Positions 34,791-44,010 of a stretch of 64,000 bases of DNA are shown piece after piece (positions within the stretch are counted from its first letter, which is position 1; every line of letters starts with the position of its first letter). Below the pieces are notes generated by a model, which saw only the letters and a program-made list of their open reading frames with translations, did not search any database and had not been told where the DNA came from. This stretch comes from Pseudomonadales bacterium (GTDB lineage Bacteria > Pseudomonadota > Gammaproteobacteria > Pseudomonadales > UBA7239), in the NCBI GenBank assembly GCA_041395665.1, contig JAWLAB010000006.1, positions 67,481-131,480 of the forward strand, written 5' to 3'. Made by a program: the position numbers and the translations under genes.

Positions 34791-36051
34791 TAGCGCATCG
34801 CGCAGTGCGTCGCCCACTAAATTAAAGACAACACGGTGGCACTGATGAAAAAAGCGGGGAAAAGCAGTTCGTGGGATACGTTAGCAGCGTGGATAGACCT
34901 TCAGTACATCGCCTTACGCCGATGGCAGGCGGTGTAACGCCCATGCCGATAAAGAGAGAAAGGCTTCGGTAAAAATGGCAGAGAGAATATGCAAAGCTGA
35001 GCGTGACTAAAAATGCTTGGCAACACATTAGGCATGTGTTTCCGCAGTAAGCCGGATGCGCCTTGTAAACGCGCAGCATCAACACCAACGGCATTTGCGC
35101 AATTGCAGCACTTGTGTGCGCAAGCGCGCAGTGTTCGGCCAACTCAACATCAACCCAGTGCAATCAACAATGCGGTGATGCCGCTATCACCAGGCCGATA
35201 CCAAAAGCAATGCGCAATAAAATTACAAACAATAAAAACGGCAGGGCGATGATGAAATCGGCAAAGGACATCATCAGTGTGTCTGTGCGTCCACCGCGAT
35301 AGCCAGCGATTGCGCCATAGAGCGTGCCAAAAAAAACATAGAGCAGCGGTGCGGTGAAGCCAATGAATAAAGAGATGCGTCCGCCTTCAATCAAACGCGC
35401 CAACATATCGCGACCTAATTTATCGGTACCGAAAGGATGCGCGGGCAGTAATAATCTTTCTGGTGTGGGTTCATTTTTTGATAACAAACCCGATTGCTGT
35501 AATTGCGCGAGCGGCGTGGCGTGCGCGACATCCACTGCAATCGTTTGATAATGACTTTTATCGCTCAAGGTTTGCAGTGAATAGTAGTAACGACGATTTT
35601 CTAGCAGAAGCGTATCGTCATAGTGCAAAACAGTATCAGCAGCAGTTGCGGTGATATCCGCTAACGGCAAGCCGAGATCTTTCATGCCAGACGGCGGCAA
35701 AATATGGCGGTATAACCGATAGTTTTTTATGTCATGCACAGGCCAAGCCAGTGAAACTTTTTCTGTACTCGCACCGGATAAACTTTGAAATTGCGTGACG
35801 GGGCTGTTGGATGGTGGATGTAATGCGTTTTGTGTGTCGATCACGGTAGTGAGTACGCCACGATTAGGTGCTTGCGAGATTTGCGTTAAATCAATCGCAT
35901 TGGCATCTACTCGCCATACCAATTTTCCCAGTGTGCAAAATAAAAAAATCAGCAGTAAAAACGAAAAACCGATCATCGCCGCAGGGTTGTGCATAACATC
36001 GCGCTGCACATCGCGCCACAAACTGCTGTGTGTGTTCGCTGTATCACTCAT
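34790..36051 (-). pseudogene. oppC: OppC/DppC permease with FnIII-like insertion; 3' end frameshifted
   Basis: The intact frame (36051 to 35164, 295 residues) has membrane segment 1 (about 27-43), a non-standard periplasmic region of about 140 residues (62-200), then the usual HPFGTDKLGRDMLARL and inner membrane permease segments to about residue 290, where the frame stops early. The homologous C-terminal part continues in other frames to about 34790, with recognisable pieces such as SAIFTEAFLS, LFIGMGVTPP and HELLFPAFF. The inserted region has features of a fibronectin type III fold: VSLAWP, NYRLYR and ENRRYYYSLQTLSD. The start overlaps the oppB stop by 4 bases. The frameshifts fall in the same poor stretch as oppD. 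Confidence 0.8.
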
Positions 36052-36992
36052 GCGCGCGCATCCTGCAAGCTGATACGCGGGTCGAGTAGGGCGGCGAGTA
36101 AATCAGCCACTAACACCATCAACACCAAAAAGCTGCCGTAAAAAACTGTGGTGCCCATGATCACGGTGTAATCCAACTGCTGTACCGCTTGCACGAAATA
36201 GCGACCTAAACCGGGGATGGCAAAAACCGTTTCCACCACAAAACCGCCGGTAGTGATGGCGGCAATCGCAGGGCCTAATAAAGACAACACGGGCAGGCTG
36301 GCATTGCGCAGTGTGTGTATCCAAAAAATGCGCGCGGGCGATAATTGTTTGGCGCGTGCGGTGCGAATGTAAGCGGCGTTTTGCACATCCAATAAAGAGG
36401 AGCGCATCAAGCGCGTCATGTACGCCATCGTGCCCAACCCAAGCACCAGCGCGGGCAATAACATTTGCGAAAAACTGCCCCAGCCCGCTAAAGGAAATTG
36501 CGTGCCTAAATGCTGATTGATTTTCAACACAGTAATTTGTGCCAGCGCAGCAAAAACAAAACTCGGCACAGAAATACCGGCGACAACCGCAATCATCAGC
36601 CAGTAATCGGGCCAGCGACGATGAAAACGCGCCGCGAGTGCGCCCCACAACACCGCGCCGCCGACAGCAAACAATAAAGCGAGACAACCGAGCGTGGCAG
36701 AAATAGGAAAATGTTCACGAATAATGTCGTTGACCTGACGATTCTGCTGCGTAAATGAAATACCAAAATCGCCGTGCAGCATCGCGCTCAAAAAACGCCA
36801 GTATTGTTGTGGCAGTGATTGATCCAAACCGTAGTGCGCCATGAGTGCCGCGCGCAATACTTCGGGGATGGCTTTTTTATCCGCCAGCGGATCGCCCGGC
36901 ACAAAATGCATAGCAAAAAAAGTGGCAGTAGCAATAAACCAAATGGTGATAGCGCAAGTGGCTAAACGCTTGAGTGTGTAGTGCAACATCAA
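36048..36992 (-). CDS. oppB: Oligopeptide ABC importer permease OppB/DppB
   Basis: The 314-residue permease has the OppB N-terminus (one membrane helix, then FVPGDPLADKK), six membrane segments in all, and the conserved cytoplasmic loop for ATPase contact RTARAKQLSPARIFWIHTLR (the EAA-like region, about residues 205-225). The C-terminal GLGRYFVQAVQQLDYTVIMG is typical. It overlaps oppA by 4 bases and oppC by 4, so the operon was translationally coupled. It is intact, but its partner permease and one ATPase are frameshifted downstream. Confidence 0.92.
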   Translation of the reverse strand: MMLHYTLKRLATCAITIWFIATATFFAMHFVPGDPLADKKAIPEVLRAALMAHYGLDQSLPQQYWRFLSAMLHGDFGISFTQQNRQVNDIIREHFPISATLGCLALLFAVGGAVLWGALAARFHRRWPDYWLMIAVVAGISVPSFVFAALAQITVLKINQHLGTQFPLAGWGSFSQMLLPALVLGLGTMAYMTRLMRSSLLDVQNAAYIRTARAKQLSPARIFWIHTLRNASLPVLSLLGPAIAAITTGGFVVETVFAIPGLGRYFVQAVQQLDYTVIMGTTVFYGSFLVLMVLVADLLAALLDPRISLQDARA

Positions 36993-38593
36993 GGTTTTCC
37001 TTTTGCTTCGATGTAAGCGTGACGAAAATCGGGATCGTCACCAAAGCGACTGCGCCGCACATTGTGCAATTGCGTGTTTTGCACATACACAATGCCGGGC
37101 TCGCTTAAAGGCAATACGGCGAGATCGCGGCGAATGATGTCATCCATCTGCACAAATAATTGATTGCGTTGCTCAGAAAGCGGCAGCGCATTGGCTTGCT
37201 CAACGAGTGCATCGTATTGCGGATTTTTGTAGCGCCCGTGATTGTTCTCATTGGCGGAGTGTAATAAATCGGCAAAAGTCATCGGGTCATTGTAATCAGG
37301 ACCCCAAGCAGACAAGGCTAAATCAAAATCGCCGCTGTTCAGTTTGGCCAATTTTTGTTTGAAGATTTGTTTGTCGATGATAAGCGTGATGCCCAGTGTT
37401 TCTTGCAACACGCGCTGTAAATATTCCGCTTGGCGCACCACGGCAGGTGAATCGTAGATCAGCAGTGTTAAAGGAGGAATTGTATCCACGCCCAGTTCTT
37501 TTTTAGCTTGTTGCAAGGCGGTTTGCGCAGCGGCAATATTGGGCAGAGCGATATCGTGATGCGCGGGAATGCCGGGCAGCCAATCCGGAAAGAAATGTGT
37601 AGCCGCTTTGGTACCAGGCGAAGCGATAATTTTATTAACCAAGGCTTGTCGATCAATCACTAAGCTAATCGCTTTTCTTAAATTAAAGTTGTGCAGTAAG
37701 CGTGTGGGACGGAAATTGAATTCCATGTAATGCAGCATGCCTTTATTAAAAGACTGCAAATATAAGCGTTGTTCTAAAGCGAGCAGCAGGGTGTCGCGGC
37801 TGAGTTCAGTAAAAGCAATATCGCCGGATTGAAATAAATTGAGCAGGGTGTTGTTGTCATTGGTGATATGCGGGATTTCAATTTTTTGCAGCGGCACATT
37901 GTCTTTATCCCAATAGTTGGGATTTTTTTCCAGCGTCAGGCTCGCGCCGTGTACCCAGCGGCTGAGGCGAAAAGCGCCGTTGCACAATAATTTGTCGGCA
38001 TCGGCTGCGTAGTTGTTGGGATACGCGCGATAAAAATCTTCGCGCAGCGGGTAATAAGTAGCAAAAGTGGTGAGGCTGGGAAAATAAGCGGTAGGGCGCT
38101 CTAGTTCTACGCGCAGGTGTTGTGCGTCATCGGCGTAAACACCCAGCGCATCCAATGGTAATTTTCCTTGGTGAATTTTTTCTGCATTGCGAATGGGGTA
38201 AAGAATAAAGGCGTAACGCGATGCGGTTTTTGCATCTAATACAGTGCGCCAAGCAAAAACAAAATCCTGTGCGGTGACAGGTTTACCATCACACCAGCGT
38301 GCATCGTCGCGCAAAGTAAAACGCACCGTGGTGCCATCCATCTGCCAGCTTTTTGCAACGCCGCCAGTGAGCTCGTCGTCAGCGCCATAAGTAAGCAAAC
38401 CTTCTTGCGTGTGTGCTAATACAAAAAAACTCACGCTGTCGGTGGCGGTGAGGCTGTTTAAGTTGGGCGGCTCGGTGGTGAGTGCGAGTTGAATGCTGCG
38501 AGTGGCGGCATCGACAGCGCGTTCCGCCGATACCGGCAGTGCGAGCAACAGCGAAAGACCAATGAATAGTGTGTGCAGAGCAAATCGAAGCAT
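36989..38593 (-). CDS. oppA: Periplasmic oligopeptide-binding protein (OppA family)
   Basis: The 534-residue solute-binding protein has a Sec signal peptide (hydrophobic about residues 5-21, cleavage after PVSA). It has the family signature VAKSWQMDGTTVRFTLRDDA, then RWCDGKPVTAQDFVFAWRTV, both characteristic of the OppA/MppA branch, and later LVIDRQALVNKI. It delivers peptides to the OppB/OppC permease. It is the first gene of the minus-strand operon, divergent from the CoA-transferase gene with only 59 bases between, so its promoter must lie in that short gap. The gene itself is intact. Confidence 0.92.
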   Translation of the reverse strand: MLRFALHTLFIGLSLLLALPVSAERAVDAATRSIQLALTTEPPNLNSLTATDSVSFFVLAHTQEGLLTYGADDELTGGVAKSWQMDGTTVRFTLRDDARWCDGKPVTAQDFVFAWRTVLDAKTASRYAFILYPIRNAEKIHQGKLPLDALGVYADDAQHLRVELERPTAYFPSLTTFATYYPLREDFYRAYPNNYAADADKLLCNGAFRLSRWVHGASLTLEKNPNYWDKDNVPLQKIEIPHITNDNNTLLNLFQSGDIAFTELSRDTLLLALEQRLYLQSFNKGMLHYMEFNFRPTRLLHNFNLRKAISLVIDRQALVNKIIASPGTKAATHFFPDWLPGIPAHHDIALPNIAAAQTALQQAKKELGVDTIPPLTLLIYDSPAVVRQAEYLQRVLQETLGITLIIDKQIFKQKLAKLNSGDFDLALSAWGPDYNDPMTFADLLHSANENNHGRYKNPQYDALVEQANALPLSEQRNQLFVQMDDIIRRDLAVLPLSEPGIVYVQNTQLHNVRRSRFGDDPDFRHAYIEAKGKP

Positions 38594-38652
38594 CCTGCTA
38601 AGGTATCATCGCCGCCATTCTTTTTTAATTTTTTATTTTTCTGAGGTGATAC

Positions 38653-39810
38653 ATGGGGCCGTTAAAAGGTTTTCGCATAATTGAATTGGCGGGCATCGGG
38701 CCTACACCGTTTGGCGCGATGATGCTGGCCGACATGGGTGCAGAAGTTATTACGATTGAACGCGCCGCTGGTATCCCTGGCTTGCGTCCGCTGGATGCCA
38801 CGCTGCGCAATCGTCGCTCCATCGTGGTGAATTTGAAGAAGCCGGAAGGTGTCGAGCTGGTGCTGAAATTGTGTGAGAGCGCCGATGCGTTGATCGAAGG
38901 TTATCGCCCTGGCGTAGCCGAACGCTTGGGACTGGGGCCGGAAGCCGTGCAGGCGCGCAATCCCAAGCTGGTGTACGCACGCATGACGGGCTGGGGGCAA
39001 ACCGGCCCACTGGCGCAAACCGTGGGGCATGACATCAACTACATCGCCATCACCGGCGTGCTGGAAAAAATGGGGCGCGATGCCGGTCGTCCTGTGCCGC
39101 CATTAAATTTGGTGGGTGATTTTGGCGGCGGCGGCATGTTCATGGCATACGGCGTGGTGTGTGCGTTGTTAGAAGCGCAGAAATCCGGCAAAGGACAAGT
39201 GGTGGATGCGGCGATTGTTGATGGCGCGATGGCGTTGATGGCCTACTTGTACGCTTACGAAAAAAATCCGTTCTTCATGCCGTACAAAGATCGCGGCGCG
39301 CATTTGTTTGGTGGCAGCAATCATTTTTACAACACTTTTGAATGTGCCGATGGCAAATATGTTTCAGTCGGCGCGTTAGAAGCGAATTTTTATTGGGATT
39401 TCATTGCAAGACTCGGTTTGAATAAAGCCGAGTTTGAACAGCAGTGGTTGGGTTCACCCGAGCAGGACATCAGCAAAATTCCTGCGCTGGAAGCGAAAGT
39501 GGCTGCGGTGTTCAAAACGAAAACGCGCGATGAATGGGTGAAAGTATTTGAAGGCAGCAGTGCGTGTTTTGCGCCGGTGTTGGATATACAGGAAGCCGCA
39601 CAGTATCCGCACAATGTTGAACGCAAATCTTTCGTTGAGGTGGATGGTTTGTTGCAACACGCACCCGCGCCGCGTTTCTCGCGCAGTGAACCAGAAACGC
39701 CTGCTGCACCGCGTGTGGCGGGTGAAGATACCGATGCCGTTTTGACGGATTTGGGTTATAGCGCAGCGAGTATTGTGAGTTTGCGCGAGCAGGGTGTGGT
39801 GGCTGGCTGA
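38653..39810 (+). CDS. CoA transferase family III protein, alpha-methylacyl-CoA racemase-like
   Basis: The 385-residue protein begins GPLKGFRIIELAGIGPTPF and contains MTGWGQTGPLAQTVGHDINY, the His candidate base of racemases, and LVGDFGGGGMFMAYG, the Asp partner. It also has SVGALEANFYW, which carries the third conserved acidic residue. These match alpha-methylacyl-CoA racemase rather than formyl- or carnitine-CoA transferases. The enzyme would epimerise 2-methyl-branched acyl-CoA, allowing oxidation of branched fatty acids or sterol side chains. GAGG about 8 bases before the ATG supports the start. The gene is followed by the recA control region. Confidence 0.9.
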   Translation: MGPLKGFRIIELAGIGPTPFGAMMLADMGAEVITIERAAGIPGLRPLDATLRNRRSIVVNLKKPEGVELVLKLCESADALIEGYRPGVAERLGLGPEAVQARNPKLVYARMTGWGQTGPLAQTVGHDINYIAITGVLEKMGRDAGRPVPPLNLVGDFGGGGMFMAYGVVCALLEAQKSGKGQVVDAAIVDGAMALMAYLYAYEKNPFFMPYKDRGAHLFGGSNHFYNTFECADGKYVSVGALEANFYWDFIARLGLNKAEFEQQWLGSPEQDISKIPALEAKVAAVFKTKTRDEWVKVFEGSSACFAPVLDIQEAAQYPHNVERKSFVEVDGLLQHAPAPRFSRSEPETPAAPRVAGEDTDAVLTDLGYSAASIVSLREQGVVAG

Positions 39811-39839
39811 GTCACCAGTAAAATTACTGTATAAAAAAC

Positions 39840-39859
39840 CACTGTAGGTCTATACAGTA
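39840..39859 (+). promoter_or_regulatory. LexA-binding SOS box of recA
   Basis: CACTGTAGGTCTATACAGTA fits the gammaproteobacterial SOS box, CTG-N10-CAG with AT-rich flanks, and lies 117 bases before recA. LexA binding here would repress recA until DNA damage. Confidence 0.85.
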
Positions 39860-39879
39860 TCAAAAAAGCGGTGTATGCT
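39851..39879 (+). promoter_or_regulatory. Candidate recA promoter overlapping the SOS box
   Basis: TATACA (39851-39856) and TATGCT (39874-39879), with 17 bases between, each match 4 of 6 consensus positions. The -35 lies inside the SOS box, which would explain LexA repression. The assignment is moderate because other hexamers are possible. Confidence 0.45.
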
Positions 39880-39975
39880 TGCCTTGCAAGTTGAGAGTGG
39901 GGTTGGGCGCTGAGGCCTGCCCTTATATATAGAGTGATCGGTACGCCGATCGAATGAGCTAACGAGGTCAAGACA

Positions 39976-41022
39976 ATGGACGCAAACAAGGAAAAAGCGC
40001 TGGCAGCAGCACTGGGTCAAATCGAACGCCAATTTGGTAAAGGCACGGTCATGCGCATGGGTGAGAAAGCGCATGAAGACATTCCTGCCATCTCCACCGG
40101 CTCTTTGGGCTTGGATATTGCGCTGGGCATCGGTGGCTTGCCGCGAGGCCGTATTGTCGAGATCTATGGTCCTGAGTCTTCTGGTAAAACCACGCTGACC
40201 CTGCAAGTGATTGCTGAGTGCCAGAAAGCGGGCGGCACAGCGGCATTTATTGATGCCGAGCACGCTTTGGATCCTATTTATGCTGGCAAATTGGGTGTCG
40301 ATGTCGAAGATTTGATCGTGTCTCAGCCAGATACCGGCGAACAAGCGTTGGAAGTAGCGGATATGTTGGTGCGCTCCAATGCTATTGATGTGCTGGTCAT
40401 CGACTCCGTCGCGGCTTTGGTGCCGAAAGCTGAAATCGAAGGTGATATGGGCGACACCCATGTCGGCTTGCAGGCGCGTTTGATGTCACAAGCCCTGCGT
40501 AAACTGACCGGCAACATCAAAAATGCGAATTGCTTAGTCATCTTCATTAACCAAATTCGTATGAAGATTGGTGTGATGTTTGGCAGCCCAGAAACCACTA
40601 CCGGCGGCAATGCGCTGAAGTTTTACTCCTCCGTGCGCTTGGATATCCGCCGCATTGGCTCCGTTAAAGAGGGCGATGAAGTGGTGGGCAACGAAACACG
40701 CGTCAAAGTCGTCAAAAACAAAGTTGCGCCACCGTTCAAACAGGTCGAGTTTCAGATCATGTACGGTCAAGGTATCAACCGCATGGGCGAAATTATCGAC
40801 ATCAGCGTCAATGACGGTCATGTCGAGAAGTCTGGCGCTTGGTATAGCTACAAAGGTGACAAGATTGGCCAAGGAAAAGCCAATGCAATGAAGTACTTAC
40901 AGGATAATCCTCAAGTAGCTAGTGAGCTAGAAGCTAAGATTCGTGAGGCTTATTTGCAAGGGCCAATCGAAGCGCGTAAGCAAACTGCCGCTGTGGTTGC
41001 CGCGGAAGAAGTTGACCTCTAA
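39976..41022 (+). CDS. recA: RecA recombinase
   Basis: The 348-residue protein has the N-terminal helix (EKALAAALGQIERQFGKGTV), Walker A GPESSGKT (about 66-73), FIDAEHALDP, VIDSVAALVPKAEIEG (Walker B region), loop L2 around MFGSPETTTGGNALKFY and the C-terminal domain. It forms filaments on single-stranded DNA for recombination and triggers LexA self-cleavage. GAGG precedes the ATG by about 9 bases. Regulation by LexA is indicated by the upstream SOS box; recX follows after a hairpin. Confidence 0.98.
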   Translation: MDANKEKALAAALGQIERQFGKGTVMRMGEKAHEDIPAISTGSLGLDIALGIGGLPRGRIVEIYGPESSGKTTLTLQVIAECQKAGGTAAFIDAEHALDPIYAGKLGVDVEDLIVSQPDTGEQALEVADMLVRSNAIDVLVIDSVAALVPKAEIEGDMGDTHVGLQARLMSQALRKLTGNIKNANCLVIFINQIRMKIGVMFGSPETTTGGNALKFYSSVRLDIRRIGSVKEGDEVVGNETRVKVVKNKVAPPFKQVEFQIMYGQGINRMGEIIDISVNDGHVEKSGAWYSYKGDKIGQGKANAMKYLQDNPQVASELEAKIREAYLQGPIEARKQTAAVVAAEEVDL

Positions 41023-41032
41023 ACCACTTGAG

Positions 41033-41077
41033 CTACAGCGTATAACTTCGAGATGCAACTTTGAGTTTATGCTGTAG
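41033..41077 (+). terminator. Hairpin between recA and recX, possible partial terminator
   Basis: CTACAGC (41033-41039) pairs with GCTGTAG (41071-41077), and the stem extends inward with a G-U pair and a bulge through AACTT/GAGTT-type pairs. The following sequence is T-rich but has no long T run. In E. coli a hairpin between recA and recX limits read-through; the same role is inferred here. Confidence 0.6.
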
Positions 41078-41113
41078 TTAGTTGTTTTATAACAAAATTC
41101 TTATAGGTGATTT

Positions 41114-41563
41114 ATGGATAACGCTGTGAAAATTCACGGTGCCGCCCTCGGCTTGCTCGGACAAAGAGAACATTCCCGTCGAGAGCTGCTGACGAAGCTG
41201 GCAGAACGCTTCAATCTGCCGATTGATGCCATGCCTTTGCAACAGTGCTTGGATAAGTTAGCGGCAGATGGTTACCAGAGCGATGAACGGTTTGCAGAAG
41301 TGTTTGTGCGCAGTCGCCGAGCGCGCGGTTATGGCCCTGTGTTTATCGAGCAGGAGCTGCGTCGCCGTGGCGTGAATATAGAGCTAGTAACAGACTCTGT
41401 TCGTCGCAGCGATGAAGGTTGGTTGGCAGCGGTCAGCGATGTGAAGCGCAAGAAATTTGGTGCTGGTTTGGTAACGGCGCTGCAAGAGAAAGCTAAAGTC
41501 GCGCGGTTTTTGCAGTACAGAGGCTTTTTGCCCATGCAGATCAATCAGGCATTGCGCGGTTGA
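41114..41563 (+). CDS. recX: RecX regulatory protein
   Basis: The 149-residue protein has the three-helix repeats of RecX: LGLLGQREHSRRELLTKL, CLDKLAADGYQSDERFAEVF, SRRARGYGPVFIEQELRRRG and a C-terminal VARFLQYRGFLPMQIN. RecX binds RecA filaments and limits their extension and ATPase activity. It is 91 bases downstream of recA and presumably shares its SOS promoter at reduced level because of the intervening hairpin. Confidence 0.93.
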   Translation: MDNAVKIHGAALGLLGQREHSRRELLTKLAERFNLPIDAMPLQQCLDKLAADGYQSDERFAEVFVRSRRARGYGPVFIEQELRRRGVNIELVTDSVRRSDEGWLAAVSDVKRKKFGAGLVTALQEKAKVARFLQYRGFLPMQINQALRG

Positions 41564-41606
41564 TAAGACCGCGCCGCCCAAGCGTTTTACTTAGCTTTTG
41601 AATAGC

Positions 41607-43133
41607 TTAGATTTTGAAAAATTGAACAGCGGATTCCAGCTCTTTGACTTGCTCATGGATGGTTCGTGCAGTGTCTGACAACTCCGTAGAGGAGTGTGCG
41701 CTGAGCTGGGTAGAGCTTTCGATCTGGCTGACGGCGCGATGAATTTGCTCAACGCCGCCTTGCTGCTCATCGGAAGCATGGCTGATTTCCTGAACCAAAT
41801 CAGCGGTTTGCACCACTTGCGAGACGATGTTGTCGAGCAGTCCGACCACTTCATTGCTCACCCCCGAGCTGTTGTTGGCAAGCGCAGCAATTTCAGCCGC
41901 AGCCGTGCGGCTCTGTTCCGCCAATTTGCGCACCTCACCAGCAACCACGGCAAAGCCGCGACCGTGTTCACCCGCGCGCGCGGCTTCAATTTCGGCGTTG
42001 AGTGCCAATAAGTTAGTACGCTGGGCGATTTCATTGATCACGCCAATGCGTTGCGTGATTTTTTGCATCTCGCTGACAGCATCTTTCATAACCACGCTAC
42101 CCCGACGCACGCTATCGGCAGCAGCGGTGGCAATCTGCTCGGTGGCGCGGGCATTGTCGGCGTTTTGACTGATGGTGACGCTCATTTCTTCCAGCGCGGC
42201 AGAGGTTTCTTCGGCGCTGGCAGCTTGTTCTTCTGAGCTAACACTGACGCGGATAGCGCTATCGTGAATATTGGCGGATGCGATAGACAGTGTGCTGGTG
42301 GTGGAAACCAGTCTGCTCACGACACTGTGCAATTTTTCAAGAAACGCATTGAAGATATCGGCCATCTCACCGAGTTCGTCATTGCTGGTTTTCTTTAAGC
42401 GATGCGTTAAATCACCATCACCGTCTTGCAAATCTTTCAGTGCGTCACGCATGTTGTTGATGGGGCGAGTGATAGCGTTACGCATAACCACAAAGGTCAG
42501 CCAGCAAATGAGCAACCCAAAGCTGATACCTACCGCGCTGACATAAAGACGCAGATTGAGCAGTGCAGCCCCGAGCGCCTCGTCACGATCTATTTCACTG
42601 ACGAGCAGCCACTTTGTCCCGTCAATATCCACGGGTGTCCAGGCGGCAATGACGGTGTTTCCTTGATAGCTTTTGTAGTTGCCGGCTCCGGCCTCAGTAA
42701 CATCCATAAAACGGCTGTTGTGGAATGGCGTTCCTTGGAAGCGCAAAGGGCTGGCACTGTTGCCTTTGATATTGACCAAATAAGTCTCACCTTTTTCACC
42801 AAGTCCTACTTTTTGCCACTGCTCGTGCCATGCCATTTGATAGAAAAAATCTTTCAGTATGGGAGATAGCGCGCGCCCTTTGTCTTCTTGCGTACTCCAA
42901 GTTTCTATCAATGCCGACAGCATCCCGCCGCTAAAGCGATTGGTGTTTTGCCACACATTGAGTTCTTGCTGCTTGATGTCACGAAGCGCAACAAGCTTTT
43001 CTTCGGTGATGCGCTCGACGTGGTTCATGCCGACTTGGACGGTAATCGTCCCCACAGCGGTCATAGCAATGACGCTAAAAATGACTTGTAGAACCAGAAT
43101 TTTCCGAATCAGAGTTAATTGGCTGAAATTCAC
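41607..43133 (-). CDS. Methyl-accepting chemotaxis protein with periplasmic Cache-like sensor
   Basis: The 508-residue receptor has a membrane segment at about 12-32, a periplasmic ligand-binding region of about 155 residues (GEKGETYLVNIKG and WTPVDIDGTKWLLVSEID are Cache-like), a second membrane segment (about 190-212), a HAMP domain (about 213-270; ITRPINNMRDALKDLQDGDG), and a signalling domain with the hairpin tip RIGVINEIAQRTNLLALNAE and AARAGEHGRGFAVVAGEVR. It would report a chemical signal to CheA/CheW. No pentapeptide tether for CheR is seen at the end. The gene stands alone, convergent with recX. Confidence 0.93.
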   Translation of the reverse strand: MNFSQLTLIRKILVLQVIFSVIAMTAVGTITVQVGMNHVERITEEKLVALRDIKQQELNVWQNTNRFSGGMLSALIETWSTQEDKGRALSPILKDFFYQMAWHEQWQKVGLGEKGETYLVNIKGNSASPLRFQGTPFHNSRFMDVTEAGAGNYKSYQGNTVIAAWTPVDIDGTKWLLVSEIDRDEALGAALLNLRLYVSAVGISFGLLICWLTFVVMRNAITRPINNMRDALKDLQDGDGDLTHRLKKTSNDELGEMADIFNAFLEKLHSVVSRLVSTTSTLSIASANIHDSAIRVSVSSEEQAASAEETSAALEEMSVTISQNADNARATEQIATAAADSVRRGSVVMKDAVSEMQKITQRIGVINEIAQRTNLLALNAEIEAARAGEHGRGFAVVAGEVRKLAEQSRTAAAEIAALANNSSGVSNEVVGLLDNIVSQVVQTADLVQEISHASDEQQGGVEQIHRAVSQIESSTQLSAHSSTELSDTARTIHEQVKELESAVQFFKI

Positions 43134-43295
43134 CCGATTGTTCTCCTTGCGCTGATGTCGTCGCGCAATCTACCACAAGCTACTGCTTCTGATATTGCTG
43201 GCTTGTCCTAGCGTTTCTACAAAAAGCTTCGTTTGCTGTACTACCGTTTCCTGTTATGTTGCCAACTTTTCTGGCGATTTTGGATGGTGTGTTAG

Positions 43296-43931
43296 ATGGG
43301 GATGGTACGATTTGGTATACCAGAAAAAATCACGCTGCTGTTAAGGGATGCCATTGGTGCAACAGTGTTTGTTGAAACAGGTACTTACCAAGGTGGAACA
43401 GCGCGTTGGGCCGCTGGTCATTTTGAGCAAGTCATCACGATAGAAAGCTCTCTCAGCTTGTTTAATCAATACAGTAAAAGCTTAGCTGATTTACACAATG
43501 TATCAGTGCTCTGCGGTGACTCTCGGCAGCTCCTGTGTGAAATGTAGAGAAGATAGGGGAGCAAAAAGCTATTTTGGTTGGATAGTCATTGGTTTGGTGG
43601 CGATACAGCGGGACCAGATGATCAGTGTCCTTTGTTGGGGGAATTAGCCTGCTTACGAGAGAGAAAGGGTGATGTGCTACTGATTGATGACGCCCGCTTA
43701 TTTCTGGCTGCCCCCCCGATGCCGCACGATGTTGCTCAGTGGCCAGATATGGGGGAAATTGTTCGTGCTCTGCCAAATGCCGGAAAAGGACTGTGTATAC
43801 AGGTGGCGGATGATGTCATTTTTGTCACGCCGGATATGGAGCATATAAAAACACCTTTATTGGCCTATACCAAACGCCGCAATAATTTGTTTTGGCAGGA
43901 TTATGCTCAAAAACAGCAGCGGCAGCAGTAG
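43296..43931 (+). pseudogene. Class I methyltransferase-like protein, frameshifted
   Basis: The first frame (from 43296) gives VFVETGTYQGGTARWAAGHF, VITIESS and VLCGDSRQLL, stopping near 43547. The protein then resumes in another frame from about 43578: WLDSHWFGGDTAG, CPLLGELACLRERKGDVLLI and DDARLFLAAPPMPHDVAQWP, ending at 43931. Between them, two small indels (near 43545 and near 43575) are needed to join the parts into a product of about 211 residues. The glycine-rich ETGTYQGGT resembles motif I of SAM-dependent methyltransferases, and the DSHW and IDDARLF motifs are typical of a family found near surface-polysaccharide genes. The substrate is unknown. Either the gene is recently inactivated or the sequence is wrong at short T and A runs. 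Confidence 0.7.
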
Positions 43932-44010
43932 CAAGCTGCCCTAGGCTACAATACGCGCATCGATATTTTCCTACCCTGAGCCGGTTTTGTGGCTCACTGT
44001 TGAGGTTGTG

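Noticed and set aside
41033..41077. Riboswitch or small RNA between recA and recX
   Set aside because: The sequence is a single simple hairpin with no known riboswitch features.
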